Below are positions 18,632-26,623 of a stretch of 56,806 bases of DNA, piece after piece (positions within the stretch are counted from its first letter, which is position 1; the number at the start of each line of letters is the position of its first letter). The DNA is taken from contig JAVEZQ010000012.1 of the NCBI GenBank assembly GCA_034002905.1, positions 1 to 56,806 of the forward strand, read 5' to 3'. The translations under genes and the position numbers were made by a program. The notes beneath the pieces were generated by a model. The model saw nothing but the letters and a program-made list of their open reading frames with translations. It was not told where the DNA came from and ran no database searches. The DNA is from UBA8914 sp034002905 (GTDB lineage: Bacteria; Pseudomonadota; Alphaproteobacteria; UBA9219).

Positions 18632-19705
18632 CTAGTCGCCCAAACAGATTCCAAGGCCGCGAGCCGTTTTAACCAAAGAGCTTTCAGGATCAACGGCTTG
18701 ATATTTGGCTGTGGCCTCTGATATCGGAACGTCAATGACCTCGCGATGCGACCAAGCGACCATGCGATCATAGCGGCCATGGCGGAGCAAATTAACGGCA
18801 TGAATGCCAAAGGCCGAAGCAAGGAGGCGATCTTGCGGGCTGGGTGGCGCGCCGCGTTGAACATGGCCCAAAACGGTAACCCGCGTTTCAGTTTGGCAGA
18901 GTTTGGCAATTTCGGCGCCTAAATATTGGCCGATGCCGCCCAAACGTTTTTCACCCCCGAAAAAGGATTTCATCAAATTATCACCCTTGGCTGTCTTGAC
19001 GGCTTCGGAGACAATAATAAGGGCAAAGTTACGACCGCTTTGACGGATCGTGTGAATGTGGTTGGCAATTTTATCCAGAGAATAGGGGATCTCAGGGATC
19101 AAGATCACATCCGCGCCACCAGCGATACCCGCCGACAAGGCGATATGTCCGGCATCGCGCCCCATCACCTCAAGGATCATGATACGGTCATGGCTCGCCG
19201 CCGTGGGTTGGAGGCGATCCAGCGCTTCAGTCGCAATGGCGACAGCTGTGTCGAAACCGATGGATGTTTCGGTCATGCCCAGATCATTGTCGATTGTTTT
19301 GGGAATGCCGATCAGCGGAATGTCACCAAGCTTGGCGATCTTTTGCAAAATCGCAAGGCTTCCATCACCCCCAATGCCGATCAAGGCATCGCAGCCAAGC
19401 ATGCGATAGCCTTCGATAATGGTTTCCGACATATCCTGTGTTGAACCGTCCGGCATCGGATAAGCAAAGGGGTTACCTTTGTTTGTCGTACCAAGAAAAG
19501 TGCCTCCCATGCGTAGAACGGCGCCACAGACATCTTGCGGTTCAAGTTTCCGTGCCCGGATGGGTCGGTCGATTAGCCCCTGTGTGCCATCTTCGATGCC
19601 ATAAACTTCCCACCCGATTTGGGCTGCGTACATAACAACGGAGCGAATAACGGCGTTAAGACCTGCGCAATCCCCGCCGCTCGTTAAGATGGCAATTTTT
19701 TTCAT
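18632..19705 (-). CDS. pfkA: 6-phosphofructokinase, G/K active-site type
   Basis: 357-residue family A phosphofructokinase, converting fructose 6-phosphate to fructose 1,6-bisphosphate in the cytoplasm. It begins MKKIAILTSGGDCAGLNAVI. The phosphodonor site reads GGDG at residues 112-115 and the next loop PKTIDND at 135-141. Known classification: G at the first site with G at the second is the ATP type; D with K is the pyrophosphate type. This protein has G with K, a mixed group in which ATP use has been reported, so the donor is not certain. MGRDAGHIAL is the sugar-phosphate site. It starts 18 bases after the stop of the giant coiled-coil gene and may share its transcript. Confidence 0.93.
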   Translation of the reverse strand: MKKIAILTSGGDCAGLNAVIRSVVMYAAQIGWEVYGIEDGTQGLIDRPIRARKLEPQDVCGAVLRMGGTFLGTTNKGNPFAYPMPDGSTQDMSETIIEGYRMLGCDALIGIGGDGSLAILQKIAKLGDIPLIGIPKTIDNDLGMTETSIGFDTAVAIATEALDRLQPTAASHDRIMILEVMGRDAGHIALSAGIAGGADVILIPEIPYSLDKIANHIHTIRQSGRNFALIIVSEAVKTAKGDNLMKSFFGGEKRLGGIGQYLGAEIAKLCQTETRVTVLGHVQRGAPPSPQDRLLASAFGIHAVNLLRHGRYDRMVAWSHREVIDVPISEATAKYQAVDPESSLVKTARGLGICLGD

Positions 19706-19723
19706 GGGGCTCCCCCAAAAGCC

Positions 19724-22700
19724 TTAGCTGATTTTCTTCAGGCTGTTGATGGCCTTTTGTTGCAAGTTGCCGTCGACGGCCGAGCTCATCGCATCGCCTG
19801 CACCCGAAAGATGCGCAAGGATTTGTTCCAGCGAACCTAGCAAATCTTCACCCTGAAGTTTGAGGGTGACACGCATACGATCTGTACGTTGTTGCATGTC
19901 CTCAATGGACTTGGTCATCGCATTGATTTGCTCTTGCGAACTAATGACCCCGCCCGAGACTTTTTGGACCTGATCGGCATAGGTTTGCGAGACGGTTTGG
20001 ATGATCTCGGTCACCGTTTGTCCGCCTTCGGCCAAATGGCGCATTTGCTTTTCAACCGACTGGGAGACCTCATTCAACTTGCTGATAGCAGCTTCGCTGA
20101 CGTTATCGGCCAGAGTCTTGGTCGAATCCAGACGTTGAACGACCGCACCGAGATGCGAGAAGGCTTGCTGCATATGGCCAACAAGATCCGTCTCGTGACG
20201 CTTGATCCCTTCGCTGGCCGTTCCAAGACGTCCGAGCAATGTATCGATCTGGTCGCCAAAGCCGTTGAGCAATTTGGCCACTTCTTCCGTCGCGACGCGC
20301 ATGCGAGCCGTGCGATCCGTGAGCTGGTTTGCCGTCTCCTTGCTTGTTTGGTCAAAGCGTCCTGCGATTTTTTCGACATCGATGACCGTGCTGGCCATGG
20401 ATGACCGCAAAGAGGTACCCGTACGATCCAGCTGTGCTGTGATTTGCATCAGACCGCGATTGATGTCGTCGATCTGAGTTTGAACACCCGCACGGACGCG
20501 TTCAAGTTGTTCGCGGAAGTTCTGGCTTGACCCCAGCATCTTGCCTTCTGCCTTTTCAGTGACAGAGGCCAGCTGTTCGACTTGTTGCAACAGGGTTGCG
20601 CCAGCGCTGGAGAGTTTCTTGTTGGTCGCGTCAGCTTTCGCTTCGATAAGCTCGAAGTCATGCGTGATCTTGTCCGCGGTCGCCTGCGTTTCGCCACGAA
20701 GCTGGGTCAGCCTGTTGCCTGCTGCTGTGAGCTGAGCAACAGTCTGTGTTGCTTTTTCGGCCAGTTCCTTTTGCTCGTCGCTGAGCGTCGAGGTCCCATC
20801 CTTGATCGCATTGATCTGTTTGGTCAGGATGGATGTAAACTGGTACAAGGTCTTGTCAGCGACTTCGACGACGCCCACCATATTCTTGGCTTCGTCCATT
20901 AACACATCGCGGATAGTGCCCGTCGTGTTGATGCAGCGGTCTGTCGTCTTAAGCATGGCTTCGGAGATTTCCACCGTCTGGCTCTTGAACGCTGCCGCTG
21001 TTTTTTCGATTTCCTTTGTGCTCCGGCCCAGAATGTTAGGCAGGGTGATCGTTTCTTCGCGAACCGTTTCCGCAGCTTGGGATAGAGCGGATTCGGAGGC
21101 GGAGAGATTGGCACGCAAAGCATCGCTTTGGATGGCAAGTGTCGATCCGGCTCCCATAACTTGTTCGACAGCACGCGCCGACAACTCGGCAATTATTTGC
21201 AGCTCTTTTTCCATGGCTGCCCGTGCATCCGTCAGACGCTGGGTAGCGGTCTCAACCATTGTCTGGTGAGCGTTATTGGATTCAGTCATTTGCGACAGAA
21301 GGGTGACAAGCTGGCTTGTCGCTTTTTCTGCCGTTTCCATCAAATCGCGGCCATGTGTGCCGGTCATCTCGCTGGCGTCGTTGATCAGCTTGACGCTGTC
21401 GGATATTTTAACATTGACCCCTTCGATATTCGTAACAGCCTGTCCAGACACCGTCGAAAGCCGTTCAGACTCTTTGGTCAAGATATCGGAAGCACTCTTG
21501 GCAACGGTTGAGAAGTCAAGGACTGACTTGTCAAGCTGGCCGGATACGTTTCCGCCTTGCTGTTTCAATTGCTGGACTGTGTTGTCGAGCTGCGTCATGA
21601 CCGTGCGAACCTGCTCGATCATGCTTGTCGCTTCTTGCTGCGTGATTTCACGTGCCTTGCGGGCTTCGTCGTGAAGGTCGGCGGCTGATTTGATCAGATC
21701 CTTGATCCGGTCTTCGGCTTCATGTGTGTTCTTGGTGATGTTAGCTGTTTCATCGGCAACGCCAGCCCCTGCAACGCGGATGGCCGCCGTTGATTTCTGG
21801 GTCTGTTCGTCAAGCACTTCCATCTGGTGAAGGATTTGTGTTGTGCTGTCGGATAGACGTGAAGCACTCCGTTCTGCCGCTGCGGCTGTTTCATCCTGTG
21901 CGAGGGTAAGGCGGGTAACCATGTTGCCCAGCATCTCGCGCTGGACATCCAGTGCCGAGCCCAGTTCCGTCTGCTTTGTAAAGATCGTATCGAGGTTGCC
22001 CGTAATCGCCGTTGTTTGCTGCGTAACGGTGCTTCCCAGATTTGTAAGGGACGTTTCGGTCCGTTCGCTGACATCGCGCAAGGCAAGCGTCTTTTCCTGA
22101 ATATCGCCCGTTGCCGTCGCAATGACGTTGGCTGTATTCTGGGCGCTGTTGTCGATCTTGGCACACGCTGTGCTGATATGTTCCTGAAGCTCTGTAGCGC
22201 GATTGGCCAGATGCGTTGTCTTTTCCTCGGCTTCCACGGCACGTGCGGAAATGGAGCTGGACTCGTTGACAAACACATTCGTTGCGTTCTGGATGGCTTC
22301 CACCGTTGACGAGGTTTTTCCTTCCATCGAGGAAAGCTGCTGTTCGATCTGGCGCGTGCCTTCGGTGACCTTTTGCGAAGCGCGTTCTGCCGCCGAGGCT
22401 GTTTCGTCTTGTGCCTGTGAGAGCTGCGAGACAAGGCTTGCCAAGGTTTCTTCTTGTGACTGCAGGGCCTGTGTGAGGACTTGCTGACGCGACGCGATCT
22501 GATCCATGGACTCTTGCAGCGCTTTGGTCTGCTTTGACAGGCCCATCTGAAGGTCGGACAGGGCACCCGTTGCGCTGCCGCTGACATCCATCATCTCGCC
22601 GCTTCCGCTGGCCAGCTTGCCGATCAGGTCGGATAGGAGGGCCCCCGTACGCTCGGTTTCTTTGGTCAGGGCATCGTTCAGATCCTTTGCCTGATTTTGC

Positions 22701-25700
22701 AAGGATTCTGTTACGAGGATTGCGCTCTTCGCTTGTTCTTCAGCCTGTCGTGCGTTGGATACGAGCTGTGCGGCTTGTTCGCCAAAGCCGGTACCCGCTT
22801 CGATAATATGGGCGAGCGCGGTTTGTGAGCCGTCGTCAAGCTGTGTGATGTGTTTTTGCACCGTCGACAATGTATCAGAGAGGCGGGAAATTGTCCGCTC
22901 AGCAACCATTGACGCTTCGCCATGCGCCTCATTGATCTTGTCAAAGAGATTCTGCATCTGTTCACGATGCGTGTCGTTAGCCTTGCCTAGGATGCGTTGT
23001 TGTTCGGTGATTTGTTCGCTGACGAGATTAAGCGAGGCGACCTGCTGCGTAATGCTCGCGGACAGCGAGCTGAGCGCCGTCTGTGTGCCGTCGGCCATGT
23101 TTACGAGGTCTTTCGTCGCGACCTTGATTTGTGACGAAGCGTTTTCTGCCAGATTATCATAGCGGACATTGGCTTGATCGGCATTCATGATCGCTGAGGC
23201 AGAAACTTGCTGCAGCTTCTCGCTGGTCCGATCGATTTGATCAATTGAATCCTTGAGCGACAGAATAAGCTTGGCGTTGTGCTGTTCCATCGCCGAGCGA
23301 ACCTGTGTTGTCTGGTCGGCGAAAGAAGTTGTCGCCGCATTCAGGCTGCGAATGCTGTCTTCGACCTGATGCGTTGTGTCGAGCATGCGACTTGCCTGTT
23401 CGCCAAAAGCGGAACCGGCCCTGTGGATGCTTTCCAGCGAAGCTTCAGCCGCTTTGTGAATCTGGCCATGCATATCCTTGAAGGTGTGAACCTTTTCTTC
23501 GAGTTTTGCGGCAACACGATCCGTGCCCTCGATCGCAGATGTCTGTGTCGTGGTGAACTTAGCGTTGAGTTCGTCAAGGCGCTCAATGGACCGGGCACTG
23601 CCGGTCGTGATGCGGCTTGCATGAGATTCAAGCTGGGTTGTCCCAACATTAATAAGTGCAATCTGCGATTCAATGGTGCCTGTGAGTGTTTGAACGCGGC
23701 CCGTCGCATCGCTGGCCGTTGCATCCAGCTTGCCGGCTTTGTCTTCGAAATCTTGCGTTGTGGCACGCGTGACTTCGTTGTAATGGGCGGCGACGCGATC
23801 CAGCATGGCATAGGCGGCTTCCGTCTTTTCCTTCAGCGTATCGCTGAGGTCTGCAAAACGGGTTCCGGCCTTGGCCAGCTCGGCATTGATCGAAGCAGAT
23901 TGTTGCTCCAGCATCGCGCCGAGAAGTTGGGCTTCCTTTTGAAGGGCTTCGGTAACCAGCTGGATCTTTGCACCGGACTCTTGAGACTCTGTTTGAAGTT
24001 GAGCTGTCTGTTGCCCCACCTTTGTCGCGGCGTCCTTGAGCTTGGCTGCCGCCTCATTGGCGGAGGAGCCAACTGTGTTGACTTCGGTCTGGAGCCTGTC
24101 GGCAACCGTATTGAAGGTCTCGATAACTGCGCGTGAGGTTTCTTCCTGCGCAGTACGGGCGGATTGAAAGCGCGTGTTGAGATCTTCGATGGCGCTGAGT
24201 GTCGAGGATGTCATCTGGCTGACATCCTGTCCCATTGTGTTGATCTTGTCATTGAAGAGCTGCAGCTTCTCAAGCTGCGCCTGCATATCATCACCATACT
24301 TAGTGATGGACTTGCTGCCTTGCTTGGTTTGTTCATCAAGCTGATCAATAACGGCCTGAACAGGAATTGTTGCGTTATCCGCAAACTCTTGCAGGCGCGT
24401 GTCTGTGGCATCAAGGCGTCCACGGATTTCTGCCAGCATGACTGTGAGATCTTCATTCTGCTTCGCAAGCTGGTCCTGCGCAGATTGGGATTGCTGTTGC
24501 AGAAGGGAGATTGTCGAGCGCAGTGATTGTTCAGCCGCTTGAGATTGCGCCGTGATTTCTGTTTCCTGTCGGCCCAGAGACTCTGTTGCAATGCCCAAAG
24601 CGTGAACAGACATACGTGCCGCCTCGTTCAGGCGTATGATTACGCGTTCGTTTTTGCCCACGGCGTCGCTTAGCTTGTCGACCAAGGTCTCGCCGATGCT
24701 TTGTGTCGCATCACGTGTGGCGAGCAGGCGTTCAAGAACCTGCTGCATATTTTGGGCCGCTGCGATAGCGCGTGCCTGAACATCTTGTCCTGCTTGTTGC
24801 GATGCGCGATGCAGGGACTCAAACTGCGTGAGCTGTTCGGCAATCTCGCCGGACACTTTGCGCATCCTGACGCTGTGCTCGTTCGAAACGTTGTTGAGGT
24901 GTGATGTTGCCGCCTCATAACGTGCAGCTGTTTCAGTCATCTGGGCTGCGATTTGATCTGTGCTTTGGCGGGCATCTTTGTTGGTTGAGGCAAACTTTGC
25001 GATAACGTCATCGGACTTCTTTCCCAGCCCGTCGATCGAGGCGTGAAGTTGGTCGGCCAAATCGTTGGAGGCACCTGAAATCCGGATGACGAGACCATCA
25101 AGGTCTGTACGACGCTGTTGCAATGTGCCGTCGATATCGTTCACACGGTTGGCAAAACGGTCCATGAGGGACTGGAGTCCTTCGATCTGTTCCTCCAGTT
25201 TCGCGGTGAGATTAACGGCCTGTTCGCGGGCCATTTGCTCGCTGGCATACAGACGGTCGGCAACGCCGCGCAGCACGGCCTCGGCTTCGGTAATGCGGCT
25301 AGGCAGAATGCTCGACAGCTCGTCGATAGAGCGTGTTTGAGAATCCAGCGCGTTGGTGAGGCGTTCGGCCTCTTCGCGGGCCATGCCGGATCGTTCAAGG
25401 AAATGCGCAATATTCTGGTCAATCTTTGTCGAAAGTTCGCTCAGTGTATCGGCAGCGGTTTCGGCAGCTCCAAGCAGGCTCGTTTCCTGAGCCCGCGCCG
25501 TGTCGGAAAGTTTTTTGCTGTCTTGCATCGCGCGTTCAACAGCGCTGGCAACGTGAACGGCATTTGTTTCGACTTCTTGCAGAAGGGATGTCATCACTTC
25601 CTTCATGCTTTCGGCCTGTCGTGCGACGCTATCGCCGCTTTGCACCAGCTTGTTGTCAAGAATGCGCATCATCGCAAACTTGTCTTCCATCAGCTGCTCG

Positions 25701-26362
25701 ATATGGCTCATGCTGCGATGGATGACGTCCTGAATATCGCGAACCTGATCAAGGCTGTGCTGTTCAAACCCTTCGAGTTCCGACTTGTGCCCGTTGATGC
25801 GCTCCATGATCGCCATGATTTCATCATCGCCGATGGTCTTGGTGCTGCGCAGGAGTTCGAGTTGTTCCTTGATGGCATGGTTGAAACGACGGATACGGAC
25901 TTCCGCCGCGCCGGATTCGCCGGTGATCATGGCGAGTTGACGGCGCAGAGGTTCAGTGACTGACTGTACGTCGGCGGCGCGTTGCAGATAGGCAGCAACC
26001 ATCCAGACCATTGCAATCGGCGAGATGATCGCGGAAATGGCAATTGCCCAGTTGACAAGAGGCTGGCCAGCGAAGGTTTGGGCCGTGCCTGCTTGTGTCA
26101 TGACGGTGGCGACAACGGCAACCCAGAGAATCGAAAGCCCCATCCCCGTCCAGAAGGGGACAGTTGAATAGTTGTTGGTCTTTCGGGCCTTGGCCGCACG
26201 AGCTGCCGCTGCGCGCTCTTGGGGCGCTGCTGTCGCGGTCTTGGCCGCAGCTTGATCCTCTTGCGCAGGTTGCGCCGTCGTGTCGTCCTGTGCCGGCGTA
26301 CTTTCAGGCGTAGGCGACAAAGTGCGAAGGGTGGCTGCGGAAAAGTTCGTGGGATCGACCAT
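19724..26362 (-). CDS. Giant membrane-anchored coiled-coil repeat protein
   Basis: 2212 residues. The first 66 are Ala/Thr/Gln/Pro-rich and end in a basic stretch; two membrane helices follow (about 69-89 and 103-125) separated by a short loop. By the positive-inside rule both ends should be cytoplasmic. The rest, about 2080 residues, is almost wholly helical, rich in Gln, Thr, Ser, Ala and Glu and nearly free of Pro and Trp, with MCP- or apolipoprotein-like heptads. Three aligned units of exactly 171 residues are seen. Architecture (two N-terminal helices plus a long cytoplasmic coil) recalls the polarity factor TipN of Caulobacter, but this is over twice as long and homology is not shown. 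AGAGG precedes the ATG. Confidence 0.85.
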   Translation of the reverse strand: MVDPTNFSAATLRTLSPTPESTPAQDDTTAQPAQEDQAAAKTATAAPQERAAAARAAKARKTNNYSTVPFWTGMGLSILWVAVVATVMTQAGTAQTFAGQPLVNWAIAISAIISPIAMVWMVAAYLQRAADVQSVTEPLRRQLAMITGESGAAEVRIRRFNHAIKEQLELLRSTKTIGDDEIMAIMERINGHKSELEGFEQHSLDQVRDIQDVIHRSMSHIEQLMEDKFAMMRILDNKLVQSGDSVARQAESMKEVMTSLLQEVETNAVHVASAVERAMQDSKKLSDTARAQETSLLGAAETAADTLSELSTKIDQNIAHFLERSGMAREEAERLTNALDSQTRSIDELSSILPSRITEAEAVLRGVADRLYASEQMAREQAVNLTAKLEEQIEGLQSLMDRFANRVNDIDGTLQQRRTDLDGLVIRISGASNDLADQLHASIDGLGKKSDDVIAKFASTNKDARQSTDQIAAQMTETAARYEAATSHLNNVSNEHSVRMRKVSGEIAEQLTQFESLHRASQQAGQDVQARAIAAAQNMQQVLERLLATRDATQSIGETLVDKLSDAVGKNERVIIRLNEAARMSVHALGIATESLGRQETEITAQSQAAEQSLRSTISLLQQQSQSAQDQLAKQNEDLTVMLAEIRGRLDATDTRLQEFADNATIPVQAVIDQLDEQTKQGSKSITKYGDDMQAQLEKLQLFNDKINTMGQDVSQMTSSTLSAIEDLNTRFQSARTAQEETSRAVIETFNTVADRLQTEVNTVGSSANEAAAKLKDAATKVGQQTAQLQTESQESGAKIQLVTEALQKEAQLLGAMLEQQSASINAELAKAGTRFADLSDTLKEKTEAAYAMLDRVAAHYNEVTRATTQDFEDKAGKLDATASDATGRVQTLTGTIESQIALINVGTTQLESHASRITTGSARSIERLDELNAKFTTTQTSAIEGTDRVAAKLEEKVHTFKDMHGQIHKAAEASLESIHRAGSAFGEQASRMLDTTHQVEDSIRSLNAATTSFADQTTQVRSAMEQHNAKLILSLKDSIDQIDRTSEKLQQVSASAIMNADQANVRYDNLAENASSQIKVATKDLVNMADGTQTALSSLSASITQQVASLNLVSEQITEQQRILGKANDTHREQMQNLFDKINEAHGEASMVAERTISRLSDTLSTVQKHITQLDDGSQTALAHIIEAGTGFGEQAAQLVSNARQAEEQAKSAILVTESLQNQAKDLNDALTKETERTGALLSDLIGKLASGSGEMMDVSGSATGALSDLQMGLSKQTKALQESMDQIASRQQVLTQALQSQEETLASLVSQLSQAQDETASAAERASQKVTEGTRQIEQQLSSMEGKTSSTVEAIQNATNVFVNESSSISARAVEAEEKTTHLANRATELQEHISTACAKIDNSAQNTANVIATATGDIQEKTLALRDVSERTETSLTNLGSTVTQQTTAITGNLDTIFTKQTELGSALDVQREMLGNMVTRLTLAQDETAAAAERSASRLSDSTTQILHQMEVLDEQTQKSTAAIRVAGAGVADETANITKNTHEAEDRIKDLIKSAADLHDEARKAREITQQEATSMIEQVRTVMTQLDNTVQQLKQQGGNVSGQLDKSVLDFSTVAKSASDILTKESERLSTVSGQAVTNIEGVNVKISDSVKLINDASEMTGTHGRDLMETAEKATSQLVTLLSQMTESNNAHQTMVETATQRLTDARAAMEKELQIIAELSARAVEQVMGAGSTLAIQSDALRANLSASESALSQAAETVREETITLPNILGRSTKEIEKTAAAFKSQTVEISEAMLKTTDRCINTTGTIRDVLMDEAKNMVGVVEVADKTLYQFTSILTKQINAIKDGTSTLSDEQKELAEKATQTVAQLTAAGNRLTQLRGETQATADKITHDFELIEAKADATNKKLSSAGATLLQQVEQLASVTEKAEGKMLGSSQNFREQLERVRAGVQTQIDDINRGLMQITAQLDRTGTSLRSSMASTVIDVEKIAGRFDQTSKETANQLTDRTARMRVATEEVAKLLNGFGDQIDTLLGRLGTASEGIKRHETDLVGHMQQAFSHLGAVVQRLDSTKTLADNVSEAAISKLNEVSQSVEKQMRHLAEGGQTVTEIIQTVSQTYADQVQKVSGGVISSQEQINAMTKSIEDMQQRTDRMRVTLKLQGEDLLGSLEQILAHLSGAGDAMSSAVDGNLQQKAINSLKKIS
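21650..23110 (-). repeat. Three 513-bp (171-residue) repeats inside the giant gene
   Basis: The motif AHGEASMVAER / AQDETASAAER / AQDETAAAAER recurs with its glutamate codon at 22916-22918, 22403-22405 and 21890-21892 (residues 1149, 1320, 1491), a spacing of exactly 513 bases each time. Similarity extends roughly 60 residues before and 75 after each motif. The repeats are diverged in DNA, so they are old duplications. Outer limits are approximate. Confidence 0.8.
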
Positions 26363-26623
26363 GTATGCCTCTAAAGACGATAATAGGGTGATATGTCCTT
26401 CATGTTCCGTCCGAGCAAAAACAACCTGATGCGCCTATCCAACCAGACGAATTACGGGCTGGCTGCACAATACACGCACGGGTGCCGTTTTCGATTCGGA
26501 CAAAACAGCAATATGCGGCGCGAGTTTAACAATATTTGGTAAGAAAATGGAAGCGTTAAGCTGCGAGAGACCCAACAAAAATTGGTAGGTGAATCCCAAG
26601 TAACACTTGACTGTGGACAATTC

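Noticed and set aside
21650..23110. A CRISPR array or tandem DNA repeat
   Set aside because: The 513-base units are protein-coding and diverged; no short repeat-spacer pattern occurs anywhere in the window.
23279..25963. Plus-strand open frames of up to 285 codons inside the giant gene
   Set aside because: They are shadows of the repetitive minus-strand coding sequence and lack starts with ribosome sites.
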